DNA of 56,759 bases from Lachnospiraceae bacterium (GTDB lineage Bacteria; Bacillota; Clostridia; Lachnospirales; Lachnospiraceae), in contig CAJTCH010000033.1 of NCBI GenBank assembly GCA_910574715.1, positions 1 to 56,759 of the forward strand, written 5' to 3'. A program made the translations under genes and the position numbers. Under the pieces are notes generated by a model. The model worked only from the letters and a program-made list of their open reading frames with translations. It did not search any database and was not told the DNA's origin. Shown here piece by piece: positions 18,009 to 26,387 of the stretch (position 1 is the stretch's first letter; every line of letters starts with the position of its first letter).

Positions 18009-18434
18009 ATGAAAAAAGGATTTGCATTTTTTGTTGCAGCAATAATGGCTTTCGGATTGGCTGCTTGTGGTAAAGATACGAAAGATACGAAAAATGTCGC
18101 TATTGACTATGGCAAATCTGACATCTACTCAAAGTCAGATATGGATGCGGCAATAGAACTTATTGAAAAAGAGTTTTCCACTTGGGAAGGATGTGAACTA
18201 CATAGTATCAGCTATACGGCAGATGAATGTAATAGTAAAAAAAATATAGAATGGATGAACAACCTTGGAGATGAAAACATTGAATTTACTCAGTGTATAG
18301 AGTTTGTCAGTGATTTTCATTCGCCAAAAGACGGTGGTGATGCATGGGACGCAGATTCAGAATATACGAATTGGGAGTGGTGGCTTGCCCGTGCTGACAG
18401 CGGGGAGTGGAATCTAATGACCTGGGGCTACTGA
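18009..18434 (+). CDS. Small secreted lipoprotein of unknown function
   Basis: 141 residues. Signal peptide with lipobox (FGLAAC, Cys about 19) predicts attachment to the outer face of the membrane. The start at 18009 is chosen because TGGAGG lies six to seven bases upstream and the signal peptide begins here. The mature domain has SKSDMDAAIELIEKEFSTWEGCEL and a conserved ending WWLARADSGEWNLMTWGY. This matches a family of small Clostridia lipoproteins that I recognise by pattern but cannot name. It is monocistronic. Confidence 0.75.
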   Translation: MKKGFAFFVAAIMAFGLAACGKDTKDTKNVAIDYGKSDIYSKSDMDAAIELIEKEFSTWEGCELHSISYTADECNSKKNIEWMNNLGDENIEFTQCIEFVSDFHSPKDGGDAWDADSEYTNWEWWLARADSGEWNLMTWGY

Positions 18435-18745
18435 TGCTGTATTTCAAGATTGTTGGGAAACGTGGACCTGATACCCGCCGTTAGGGAGTAGTTAATGACA
18501 ATAATAGAAAATAATCAGTTCATAAATGGATACTCCTTGGTTTTTTATATCTATTATGCGTATCCAGCTATGAAATGCCGATTACTTTATTCTTCGGGGG
18601 AAAATTCGTTTAGTATCTCAGTATCATTATCCAACTGGCTGTTTCGATCAAGTTTTGATGTAAATAATGGATGATTTTTTATGGGTTGTCTTGTATAATG
18701 AAAAGAAAGTCCTCTGTCAATTGAAGAATGGAGATATTATAAGAG
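18435..18745. other. Non-coding stretch before the YitT gene
   Basis: About 310 bases without a supported gene. A TATAAT at 18694-18699 could be the -10 of the YitT promoter, with no matching -35 box. An ORF at 18667 only runs antiframe through the YitT gene. GGAGTA and TACTCC arms at about 18486-18536 enclose a long loop of doubtful meaning. Confidence 0.3.
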
Positions 18746-19594
18746 ATGAAGAGAATGATACGAGAATTATTTGTAATGACAATTGCTACTTTGATTATTG
18801 CGGCAGCAGTATTTTTCTTCCTGATCCCAAGTCACGCGGCGGTCAGTTCGGTGTCGGGTTTGGCGATCGTATTGTCGAATTTTATACCGTTGACCGTATC
18901 AGCGATCACGATGATCTTGAATGTAGTCTTGCTGATAGCCGGTTTCTTACTTTGCGGGCATGAATTTGGATTCAAGACAGTATACACATCCATTCTGCTT
19001 CCTGTGTTTATCGGTATTTTTGAGATTCTGTTACCGAATAATGGATCACTGTCCGGGGATGTTGTGCTTGATGTGGCCTGCTATATCTTTACGGTGAGTA
19101 TCGGTCTTAGTATTCTGTTTAACATGAATGCTTCCTCTGGGGGATTGGATATCGTGGCAAAGATCTTGAACAGATATCTGCATATAGATCTTGGTAAGGC
19201 GATGAGTTTAAGCGGTATGCTGGTGGCGCTTAGTTCAGCGTTGGTGTATGATTCGAAGACGGTGGTGCTGAGTGTTCTGGGAACATATCTGAATGGTATG
19301 GTGCTGGATCATTTTATATTCGGGCAGAATATTAAGAGAAGAGTCTGTATTATTTCTAAGGATAAGGAGAAGCAGATCCGTGATTGGATATTGTATACCT
19401 TGAAGAGCGGGGCGACGATCTATCAGGCAGAGGGGGCATATGGCGGAACAACCCAGACGGAGATCATCACGATCGTTGATAAGAATGAATACCAGAAATT
19501 GATGCAGTATGTGATCAAGGAGGATCCGTCGGCATTCATTACGGTCTATAATGTAAGTGATATGCGTTATATTCCTAAGAATAGCAGAAGTTAA
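18746..19594 (+). CDS. YitT-family membrane protein with DUF2179 domain
   Basis: 282 residues. Five to six hydrophobic segments in residues 1-200 (IATLIIAAAVFFFLIP, AITMILNVVLLIAGFLL, VDIVAKILN region with NASSGGLDI) are followed by a cytoplasmic C-terminal DUF2179 domain of about 80 residues (SKDKEKQIRDWILYTLKSGAT, GGTTQTEIITIV). This is the standard YitT layout; the transported substrate is unknown. GAGATGAAGAG precedes the ATG. The Crp/Fnr gene follows after 28 bases, suggesting an operon. Confidence 0.9.
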   Translation: MKRMIRELFVMTIATLIIAAAVFFFLIPSHAAVSSVSGLAIVLSNFIPLTVSAITMILNVVLLIAGFLLCGHEFGFKTVYTSILLPVFIGIFEILLPNNGSLSGDVVLDVACYIFTVSIGLSILFNMNASSGGLDIVAKILNRYLHIDLGKAMSLSGMLVALSSALVYDSKTVVLSVLGTYLNGMVLDHFIFGQNIKRRVCIISKDKEKQIRDWILYTLKSGATIYQAEGAYGGTTQTEIITIVDKNEYQKLMQYVIKEDPSAFITVYNVSDMRYIPKNSRS

Positions 19595-19622
19595 AACGAA
19601 GGCATTAGCGGAGGGACACGGA

Positions 19623-20297
19623 ATGGGAAGAGGAATATTAGAGCATGCTTACAAGGAAATATTTCCTTTCTGGGATAGAATACCGGAAGCAGACAGAGAA
19701 TATATCTGCCAGAATTCTTACATGGTTACATATCCCAAAGGGAAGAATATTCATGACGGCAGTGAATGTTCCGGTGTGATCATTGTCCGGTCAGGAAGCA
19801 TCAGACTTTACATGATGTCGGATGAGGGGAAGGAGATCACGCTTTACCGGCTGCACAGCGGGGATATGTGTATGTTGTCTGCTTCTTGTGTATTAGAGGC
19901 GATTACTTTTGAAGTGTTCCTGGATGTTGAAGAGGACAGTGAATGTTATGTGATCAGCGGGCCTGCGTTTGCGGCGGTTGCGAAGCGCAATCCGGATATT
20001 AAGATATTTGCCCTGGAGACTGCTGTCGGGCGGTTCTCGGATGTGATGTGGGTGATGCAGCAGATCCTTTTTATGAGTATGGATAAAAGGCTTGCTATTT
20101 TCCTTTCTGATGAATCCTCAAGGACGGGTTCAGATACGATCAGGTTGACTCACGGGCAGATCGCCCTCTATATGGGATCTGCCCGTGAAGTCGTGTCAAG
20201 AATGCTGAAATATTTCGCCAATGAAGGGATTGTAGAGGTCTCCCGGGGTGGTATCAGGATTCTTGATAAGAAGCGTCTGCATAAATTGACGTTCTGA
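19623..20297 (+). CDS. Crp/Fnr-family transcriptional regulator
   Basis: 224 residues from the ATG at 19623 (GGAGGG eight bases upstream). An N-terminal cyclic-nucleotide-binding-like beta barrel (VTYPKGKNIHDGSECSGVIIVRSGSIRLYMMSDEGKE) leads into a long dimer helix. The C-terminal winged helix is clear (LTHGQIALYMGSAREVVSRMLKYFANEGIV). It lacks an Fnr-type Cys cluster, though Cys residues occur in YMLSASCVLEA. It is probably a redox- or metabolite-responsive activator. It may regulate the upstream YitT gene, with which it appears co-transcribed. Confidence 0.9.
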   Translation: MGRGILEHAYKEIFPFWDRIPEADREYICQNSYMVTYPKGKNIHDGSECSGVIIVRSGSIRLYMMSDEGKEITLYRLHSGDMCMLSASCVLEAITFEVFLDVEEDSECYVISGPAFAAVAKRNPDIKIFALETAVGRFSDVMWVMQQILFMSMDKRLAIFLSDESSRTGSDTIRLTHGQIALYMGSAREVVSRMLKYFANEGIVEVSRGGIRILDKKRLHKLTF

Positions 20298-20368
20298 TGA
20301 GGAAACCACGACGCCGTTAAAAATTTATGGCGGCATGCTGAATGAGATGTAAGGGAGAAAAAAGGGTG

Positions 20369-20650
20369 ATGAATGTAATGCCGATTTCAGATTTGATTGT
20401 TAAGGTTGAGACGATATGTAAGGCAAATGGAGTGAAGAGACTGGATTTGTTTGGTTCCTTTGCAACAGGAACAGCGACACCGACAAGTGATATTGATTTC
20501 GTTGTTTACGGGTGCAAGGATATATTTCATTTGGAGGAAGATATATTGCAGATTGATACACTCCGAAAGATAGATATCTTTGATTATGATAGTATTAACA
20601 ATGAATTTTTGTTGGAGGATATAAAAAAATATGGAAAACAGATATATTAA
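20369..20650 (+). CDS. mntA: MNT-domain nucleotidyltransferase antitoxin
   Basis: 93 residues. The minimal nucleotidyltransferase motif GSx10DxD is exact (GSFATGTATPTSDID). In type VII systems MntA inactivates the partner HEPN toxin by attaching AMP groups to it. The ATG at 20369 is preferred because AAGGGAG lies 11 bases upstream. The 3' end overlaps the HEPN gene by 20 bases. A further acidic residue (KIDIFD) may complete the active site. Confidence 0.85.
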   Translation: MNVMPISDLIVKVETICKANGVKRLDLFGSFATGTATPTSDIDFVVYGCKDIFHLEEDILQIDTLRKIDIFDYDSINNEFLLEDIKKYGKQIY

Positions 20651-21032
20651 TCGGTACAATACATTTTGTAAAAGTCTAAAAAATTTGGAGAAAAGTCTGA
20701 ATGCTGATCCGAAAGCGGATTTTGTATTGGAAGGAACCGTTTTAAACTATAACCTTACTTTTGATATATCCTGGAAAGTGATGAAGGATATATTGATAAA
20801 AAAACTGGAGATTCTTGGTTTCGCAATTGGATCACCGCGTGAGACATTGCAGCAGGCTTTTACGAATGGTATTATTGATAATGATCAGTGGATGCAGATG
20901 CTTCGGGTAAGAAATCAGTTGGCGCATGATTATGACGGAACTTTTGCTGCGGAGAAGTTTCAGGATATTATTCAAGTATATTATCCGTTATTTGTAAGAT
21001 TGAAGGGCAATATAGAGAAATATTATTCCTGA
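20631..21032 (+). CDS. hepT: HEPN-domain toxin (HepT / HI0074-like)
   Basis: 133 residues, all helical; formerly annotated as nucleotidyltransferase substrate-binding protein. The HepT signature RX4HXY is exact in RNQLAHDY near residue 104. Arg and His form the RNase site and the Tyr is the residue AMPylated by MntA in characterised pairs. The gene overlaps mntA by 20 bases. Function as an RNase toxin is inferred from these motifs. Confidence 0.85.
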   Translation: MENRYINRYNTFCKSLKNLEKSLNADPKADFVLEGTVLNYNLTFDISWKVMKDILIKKLEILGFAIGSPRETLQQAFTNGIIDNDQWMQMLRVRNQLAHDYDGTFAAEKFQDIIQVYYPLFVRLKGNIEKYYS

Positions 21033-21069
21033 TACTTCGCATTTCATGATTCCGATCATTTTTATGATA

Positions 21070-21101
21070 ATATTGATTAAGTTAATAAAAAGTGCTATCA
21101 T
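21070..21101 (+). promoter_or_regulatory. dppA promoter overlapped by an operator-like sequence
   Basis: TTGATT (21073-21078), 17 bases and TATCAT (21096-21101). Bases 21070-21090 are identical to 22676-22696, upstream of the peptide-binding protein. The shared word TTGATTAAGTTAAT covers the -35 box. This is a strong candidate MarR-family operator that would repress by occlusion. Confidence 0.7.
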
Positions 21102-21131
21102 CATATATAAAAATGAGGAGGATCGAAACGG

Positions 21132-21983
21132 ATGAAGATTTATATTTCTGTAGACATGGAGGGGATGGCAGGCATATGCAGTACGAGACAGGAGACGGAT
21201 GATAATGTACGTTTTCGCAAAGCCTATGAACAACAAGTAGAATGGGTGATCGAGGGAATTCAGCAAAGTGGGCGTAATGGGGAGATTGAAGAGATCACCA
21301 TCTCAGATTCACATGGATATGGAAGGAATCTAAGCTATGATCTCACTGAGATGGATGAGAGGATCACGCTCATCAGCGGTTCGCCGCGTCCGCATTATAT
21401 GATGTGCGGATTGGATGAGAGTTATGACATTGTATTTTTGGTAGGGTATCATTGCGGGATTGGGGATCCGGCCGGGAATATGGAGCATACGGTGAATGGG
21501 TATACTTATTATAATGTAACGATCAATGATGTTTACATGAATGAGAGTACATTGAGTGCGGCATATGCGGGATATTATCATGTGCCGGTGGGACTTGTGA
21601 TCGGAGATACCGGTTTGAAAAAGCAGTTGCATGGAGATAAGATGCTGCCGCACGTGGAGTATGTGACGACAAAAGAATCAATCAGCAGAATGGCGGCAAA
21701 ATATAAAGCTAAGTCGTTGGTAAGAAGAGAAACGATCGAGGGAGTTAAGAAGGTACTGGAGAAGGATATCTCAGAGATACCGGTATATTGTATTCAAGGA
21801 CCCTATCGTCTGGAAGTTGATTTTACATATCGGCCGATGGCAGATGCTTCGGCAGGAATGCCGGGTGTAACACAGCAGGGCAGGAATGTAGTGATGGAAT
21901 TGGATAATTATGTAGAAGTTTATGATGCGCTCTTTTCTATAGGAACGATTGCGATGGCGCAGTATCCGTTTGACAAGTGCTAA
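21132..21983 (+). CDS. dppA: M55-family D-aminopeptidase (DppA-like)
   Basis: 283 residues. B. subtilis DppA, the model, is a zinc enzyme that releases N-terminal D-amino acids from short peptides. Metal-ligand motifs are seen: SVDMEGMAG (Asp, Glu) at the N-terminus, ISDSHGYGRN near residue 58, and the His of GYHCGIGD near residue 111. GAGGAGG lies nine bases before the ATG. It is cytoplasmic (no signal). In B. subtilis dppA is the first gene of the dipeptide transporter operon. Here it is separate but shares an identical promoter/operator sequence with the transporter. Confidence 0.9.
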   Translation: MKIYISVDMEGMAGICSTRQETDDNVRFRKAYEQQVEWVIEGIQQSGRNGEIEEITISDSHGYGRNLSYDLTEMDERITLISGSPRPHYMMCGLDESYDIVFLVGYHCGIGDPAGNMEHTVNGYTYYNVTINDVYMNESTLSAAYAGYYHVPVGLVIGDTGLKKQLHGDKMLPHVEYVTTKESISRMAAKYKAKSLVRRETIEGVKKVLEKDISEIPVYCIQGPYRLEVDFTYRPMADASAGMPGVTQQGRNVVMELDNYVEVYDALFSIGTIAMAQYPFDKC

Positions 21984-22005
21984 AAATGTATTTAAATAGT
22001 TGGAA

Positions 22006-22040
22006 AATAAAACAGGCAGAGGTTAGCTGCCTGTTTTATT
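22006..22040. terminator. Bidirectional terminator between dppA and marR
   Basis: AATAAAACAGGCAG, a 7-base loop, CTGCCTGTTTTATT: a perfect 14-base stem with A and T runs on both sides, serving both converging genes. It includes the last codons of the MarR gene. Confidence 0.9.
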
Positions 22041-22535
22041 AGTTGTTCTATGTAATACTCCTCTTTTGGCCATGATCTGGCGTCCGCAGTTAATGTATGA
22101 AGGCATTACCCGGAAAAAGATATCCAGCTCTTCTTTGGAATGCAGCGCAGAAAGACTGTCTATCAGAGTCGAATAGTATTTCCTGTCGAATTCCTGGTGT
22201 AAACGGTCACATTCCAATCCTAACTCTGTAGGAATCAAATATAGATTTTTCAGATTCCCATCTTCCTTTTCCTTTTTAATCAATCCCTTTACATGAAGGT
22301 TTGAGACGATCTTCGAGGCGGCACAAAGTGTGAATCCCCAGTAATCTGCAATATCTGAGACAATAAGACCAGGATGTTCGATAATATATTGAAGTGTGTG
22401 TGCTTCGGTAAAATTCATTACGTGTCCATTTCCGTAGTCGTGCTGTCCTTTATTCCATGGAGAGCATGTAATAGTGTAATCATCTAACATACGGTATGCT
22501 TTGATGTAATCAGTATAATCTTCAGGATTGTTCAT
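22023..22535 (-). CDS. MarR-family regulator of the peptide locus
   Basis: 170 residues with a winged helix-turn-helix at about 50-110 (TLQYIIEHPGLIVSDIADYW, LCAASKIVSNLHVKGLIKKEK, LYLIPTELG). It is divergent from the peptide ABC operon. The 200-base gap holds two copies of an operator-like word, and a third is found before dppA. It is therefore the probable repressor of dppA and the transporter, and of itself. The inducer is unknown; peptides are a reasonable guess. Its last residues are encoded in the terminator hairpin. Confidence 0.82.
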   Translation of the reverse strand: MNNPEDYTDYIKAYRMLDDYTITCSPWNKGQHDYGNGHVMNFTEAHTLQYIIEHPGLIVSDIADYWGFTLCAASKIVSNLHVKGLIKKEKEDGNLKNLYLIPTELGLECDRLHQEFDRKYYSTLIDSLSALHSKEELDIFFRVMPSYINCGRQIMAKRGVLHRTTNKTGS

Positions 22536-22649
22536 GTTTTCTCCTATTTAGACGTTACAAATGAGATGATATATATTGTACTATAAAGAATATAAAGTAT
22601 CAATAAGCCTATATAGAAAATTCTTATATAAGTTCAGATATATATAAAA

Positions 22650-22707
22650 AAACTATTAACTTAATTAACAATAAAATATTGATTAAGTTAATAAAATAGA
22701 GTATCCT
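22650..22707. promoter_or_regulatory. Divergent promoters with paired MarR operator candidates
   Basis: Plus strand: TTGATT (22679-22684), 17 bases, TATCCT (22702-22707), with TTGATTAAGTTAAT over the -35 box exactly as at dppA. Minus strand: the near-identical TTAATTAAGTTAAT (about 22653-22668), followed 17-18 bases on by TATATA, serves marR. The two copies face each other as a large inverted repeat. Confidence 0.7.
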
Positions 22708-22744
22708 ATTTAAAAGATATATGTACGAGGAGGAAATGAAAGTA

Positions 22745-24409
22745 ATGAAACGAAAAATTGCAGTAGTAATCTGTATGCTGGCAATGACGGGCAGTATGCT
22801 TGCCGGATGCGGGGGGAACAGTACAGACGAGAGCAAAGGTACAGATGGAGTTATAGGAACAGAGACGGCTGGGGAGACAACTTATAAAGATACGATCGTG
22901 TATTCACTCGATGCAACACCGACCGGTAATTTTGTACCGGTGCTGTCTGAGAGTGATTATAATACATCAGTAATGGATGTTGTTCATGCATCATTATTGA
23001 TTCCAGATGCAGAGGGGAATCTGGAGGATTATCTGGCAGAGAGTCATGAAGTATCAGAGGATGGTACGGTGATTACATTCCATCTGCATGACAATGCCTA
23101 TTTTAGTGACGGGGAGAAGGTTACGGCAGATGATGTTGCGTTTACGTTTACATATATGAGCGATCCGACGGATGAGAGATGGACAGACCAGACCACGATG
23201 ATCAAGGGCGCGGATGAGTATCGGGAAGGGAAAGCAGATTCGATTGAAGGTGTCAAGGTCATTGATGAGAACACGATCGAATTCACATTAACAAAGTATT
23301 TCCCTAAAGCATTATCTTTTATCGGAGAGACAGGGATTGCTCCGGAACATATCTGGAAAGATGTTCCTTATGCGGAAATAGAGAACACGAGAGAACTTTT
23401 GGGTGAGAATACGGTAGGATGCGGTCCATATCATGTGATTGAACTTGTAGAAGATCAATATGTGAAGCTTGAAGCAAGTGATAATTTCTTCTTGGGCGAT
23501 GTGGCAACCAAGTATTTCATTTTCCGTGTTACGAATGCAGATTCCATTACAACGGAGCTTAAGACGGGCAATGTTGATATTGCAGCAGTTACCAATCTTC
23601 TGCAGGCAGAATTAGATCAGATTGATAATGAGGGATTTGATATCAAATATTTCCCATATGATCTCGTTCAGGCGATTGTCTTCAGTGCATCAGAGGATGG
23701 CGGGACACCGGAAGCTGTAAAACAGGCAATCCGCTATGGAATGGATGTGAAGGGATTCATTGAGAATTATATGGAAGGAAGAGCGGATCCGGCTCCGATT
23801 CTGATCAGTTCAGGAAGTTGGGCATTCCCAAAGGATGTAGAATATCCGGATGCAGATATCGATGCAGCGAAAAAAGCATTGGAAGACGGCGGATATAAGG
23901 ATGTGAATGATGATGGATTCGTGGAGGATCCGGATGGGAATCCATATACATTCCGGTTGGTCTATCCGACGGGTCTTACATGTAGAGAACAGTTTGCGGT
24001 AGTATTACAGGAAGAAGCGAAAGAATTCGGACTTAATATTGAACTGACGGGTACAGATTTCCCAAGTTTGATGAAGATCATGAAGGATCCGGCTGCTTAT
24101 GAGGCGTATTTGATGGGAAATGGTGTTGACAGTGTTGATCCGGATTTGTATGCGTTTGGATATATCGATTCATTTGCGGAGTCACAGGAAGCCTATGATC
24201 TGATTGCCGAAGCAGCGGAAGAGCTTGATCAGGACAAACGGTGTGAGTTATATAAGGAGGCGGCAGAATATTTGGTGACAGCTCCGACAACGCGCATGTC
24301 TCTGTTTTGTCAGGAGAAAGCATATGCATACAGAGATACAATAGAAAATTATGGAGCAGGATCCTTTAACAATTTCTACCATATTCATGAGTGGAAGATG
24401 GCAGAATAG
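22745..24409 (+). CDS. Peptide ABC transporter substrate-binding lipoprotein (family 5)
   Basis: 554 residues. Signal peptide and lipobox (SMLAGC, Cys about 21) anchor it outside. The body is a DppA/OppA-type SBP_bac_5 domain (VTADDVAFTFTYMSDPT, GCGPYHVIELVEDQYVKLEA, IRYGMDVKGFI). It delivers peptides to DppBC. Two near starts exist; the ATG at 22745 is favoured because GAGGAGG is then about 11 bases away, against two bases for the ATG at 22736. A terminator-like hairpin follows, so it can be made in excess over the permeases. Confidence 0.92.
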   Translation: MKRKIAVVICMLAMTGSMLAGCGGNSTDESKGTDGVIGTETAGETTYKDTIVYSLDATPTGNFVPVLSESDYNTSVMDVVHASLLIPDAEGNLEDYLAESHEVSEDGTVITFHLHDNAYFSDGEKVTADDVAFTFTYMSDPTDERWTDQTTMIKGADEYREGKADSIEGVKVIDENTIEFTLTKYFPKALSFIGETGIAPEHIWKDVPYAEIENTRELLGENTVGCGPYHVIELVEDQYVKLEASDNFFLGDVATKYFIFRVTNADSITTELKTGNVDIAAVTNLLQAELDQIDNEGFDIKYFPYDLVQAIVFSASEDGGTPEAVKQAIRYGMDVKGFIENYMEGRADPAPILISSGSWAFPKDVEYPDADIDAAKKALEDGGYKDVNDDGFVEDPDGNPYTFRLVYPTGLTCREQFAVVLQEEAKEFGLNIELTGTDFPSLMKIMKDPAAYEAYLMGNGVDSVDPDLYAFGYIDSFAESQEAYDLIAEAAEELDQDKRCELYKEAAEYLVTAPTTRMSLFCQEKAYAYRDTIENYGAGSFNNFYHIHEWKMAE

Positions 24410-24425
24410 ATAATCGGATATTTGG

Positions 24426-24462
24426 GAAGGTGATGTGGGAATAAAGCATCACCTTCTTTTTC
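24426..24462 (+). terminator. Terminator/attenuator after the binding-protein gene
   Basis: GAAGGTGATG, 11-base loop, CATCACCTTC, then a run of T. The permease genes follow 40 bases later, so read-through is required for their expression unless an internal promoter exists. Confidence 0.85.
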
Positions 24463-24501
24463 CATATCAGCTTTCATGACAAAGGAGAACGGACAAAACA
24501 T

Positions 24502-25479
24502 ATGAGACGTTATATATGTAAGAGATTAGGCGTATACGCTGCGATCTTTGTAGGGGTTACGATATTGATATTTGGGATGATGATGGCGATGCCGGGCGAT
24601 CCGTTTTCCGGTCTGATGCTGGATCCCAGCATTCCGCCGGAGTATATTGAACAGCAGCAGGAGAAGCTGGGCCTTAATGATCCGGTACCGATCCAGTATA
24701 TTAAGTGGGTATCCCGGATCTTAAGGGGAGATATGGGATTCACCTCGGACGGCAGACCGGCGGCGCCTCAAGTATGGGCAGCGATGAAGAATACATTTCT
24801 GATCACGATCCCTTCTTTTTTATTCAGTACATTGATCGCGGTACTGTTTGGAATTTATTCAGCGATCCATGTGAATCGTTTTTTTGATAAGGCTGTAACA
24901 CTTTTGACTTTTTTAGAAGTATCGATTCCCACGTTTTTTCTTGCTCTGACCTGTGTGAAATTCTTTGGGTATGATCTTCAGCTGCTTCCGGTTTCGGGAC
25001 TGCATTCCCTGACCGGCAATCTGACAGGATGGGCATATATCCAAGATTCTATTCTGCATATGATACTTCCGGTCTCTATTCTGACGCTGACTCAGACATC
25101 CAGTATGCTGCGTTACACAAGATCGTCCTTGCTGGAAGTCATAGGCCAGGATTATGTGCGGACGGCAAGGGCAAAAGGGCTTACCAGGAAACAGGCAATA
25201 CTGCGGCACGGGGTTAAGAATGCGCTTCTTCCGATGATCACGATATTCTGCATGAGGCTTCCGGTGATTGTATCTGGTGCGTTGTTTACAGAGACCGTAT
25301 TCGTGTGGCCGGGAATCGGGATGCTGAATTACAACTCTATTATGGGAAGAGAATATTCCATTATTATTGCCATCGCAGCTATGCTGGCTATTATTATTCT
25401 GATGACGAACCTGCTGGCAGATATCTTATATATGGTTGCTGACCCGCGGATTCGTTTGGGAGGTGTAAAACAGTCATGA
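24502..25479 (+). CDS. dppB: Peptide ABC transporter permease (DppB-like)
   Basis: 325 residues, six predicted membrane helices. The N-terminal helix with ILIFGMMMAMPGDPF is the classic DppB/OppB start. The EAA coupling loop is seen as VRTARAKGLTRKQAILRHGVKNALLP. AAAGGAG lies 14 bases before the ATG. It overlaps dppC by four bases (ATGA). Forms the membrane channel with DppC. Confidence 0.95.
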   Translation: MRRYICKRLGVYAAIFVGVTILIFGMMMAMPGDPFSGLMLDPSIPPEYIEQQQEKLGLNDPVPIQYIKWVSRILRGDMGFTSDGRPAAPQVWAAMKNTFLITIPSFLFSTLIAVLFGIYSAIHVNRFFDKAVTLLTFLEVSIPTFFLALTCVKFFGYDLQLLPVSGLHSLTGNLTGWAYIQDSILHMILPVSILTLTQTSSMLRYTRSSLLEVIGQDYVRTARAKGLTRKQAILRHGVKNALLPMITIFCMRLPVIVSGALFTETVFVWPGIGMLNYNSIMGREYSIIIAIAAMLAIIILMTNLLADILYMVADPRIRLGGVKQS

Positions 25480-26384
25480 AAAAGTTATGGATGCGTTTGT
25501 GCCAAATGCACGGCCGCAAAGAGCTATCAGCGGAGCATCTGTCATTTGGCCAATTGACTATAAAGAGATTTTGCAGGGATAGATGGGCGGTGTTTGGGTG
25601 TATTGTCATTCTGGCAGTCCTATGTATTGTCTTGGCGGCGCCTGTTATCTGTGAGTATAAGCCGGAAACGATTGATAAAAGTATGATCCGCAAGGCGCCC
25701 GGAGAAGGGCATATCCTGGGAACTGACGATTATGGCAGGGATGTGTTCAGCAGGCTGGTATACGGTGGGCGTGTTTCGATGGCGGTTGCGGTCTGTGCAA
25801 CGGCGTTGCAGTTGTTTTTCGGAATTGTACTGGGGTCTTTTGCAGGGTATTTTGGGAAATGGGTTGATTCATTTATTATGCGTGTCGCGGATGTATTCAT
25901 GTGTTTTCCATTTTATATTATAGCGGTATGTCTGGCAGCGATTTTAGGTCCCGGGCTTCGCAATACGATCATTATACTTGGGTTTCTTGGATGGCCAAGC
26001 CTGTGCCGGATGGTGCGTGCAGAGATTCTGTCTATTAAGGAAAATGATTTTATTATGGCGGCAAAGTCACTTGGGCTTAGTTCTGGTGAGATTATGTTTC
26101 GGCATATTCTGCCGAATGTCATCTCGCCGATCATCGTCTCGGCAACACTGTCTGTGGCAGGGGCGATTATGTCAGAGGCATCCTTAAGCTTCCTGAATCT
26201 GGGAGTGAAGATTCCGCAGCCAAGCTGGGGCAATATGCTCTCGTCAGCTCAGAGTATGAATACTCTTATCAACGAATGGTGGAGATGGGTTCCGCCGGGA
26301 CTTTGTATCATTATCGTGATCCTATCTATCAATTATATAGGCGAAGGCCTTCGCAAAGCAATGACTCCAAAGGCAGGTGAATAG
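25476..26384 (+). CDS. dppC: Peptide ABC transporter permease (DppC-like)
   Basis: 302 residues. An N-terminal OppC_N segment (FGQLTIKRFCRDRWAVFGCIVI) is followed by ILGTDDYGRDVFSRLVYGGR, a hallmark of DppC/OppC. The EAA loop reads FIMAAKSLGLSSGEIMFRHILPN. Five to six membrane helices follow. It pairs with DppB; translation is coupled by a four-base overlap with dppB. Confidence 0.95.
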   Translation: MKKLWMRLCQMHGRKELSAEHLSFGQLTIKRFCRDRWAVFGCIVILAVLCIVLAAPVICEYKPETIDKSMIRKAPGEGHILGTDDYGRDVFSRLVYGGRVSMAVAVCATALQLFFGIVLGSFAGYFGKWVDSFIMRVADVFMCFPFYIIAVCLAAILGPGLRNTIIILGFLGWPSLCRMVRAEILSIKENDFIMAAKSLGLSSGEIMFRHILPNVISPIIVSATLSVAGAIMSEASLSFLNLGVKIPQPSWGNMLSSAQSMNTLINEWWRWVPPGLCIIIVILSINYIGEGLRKAMTPKAGE

Positions 26385-26387
26385 AAG

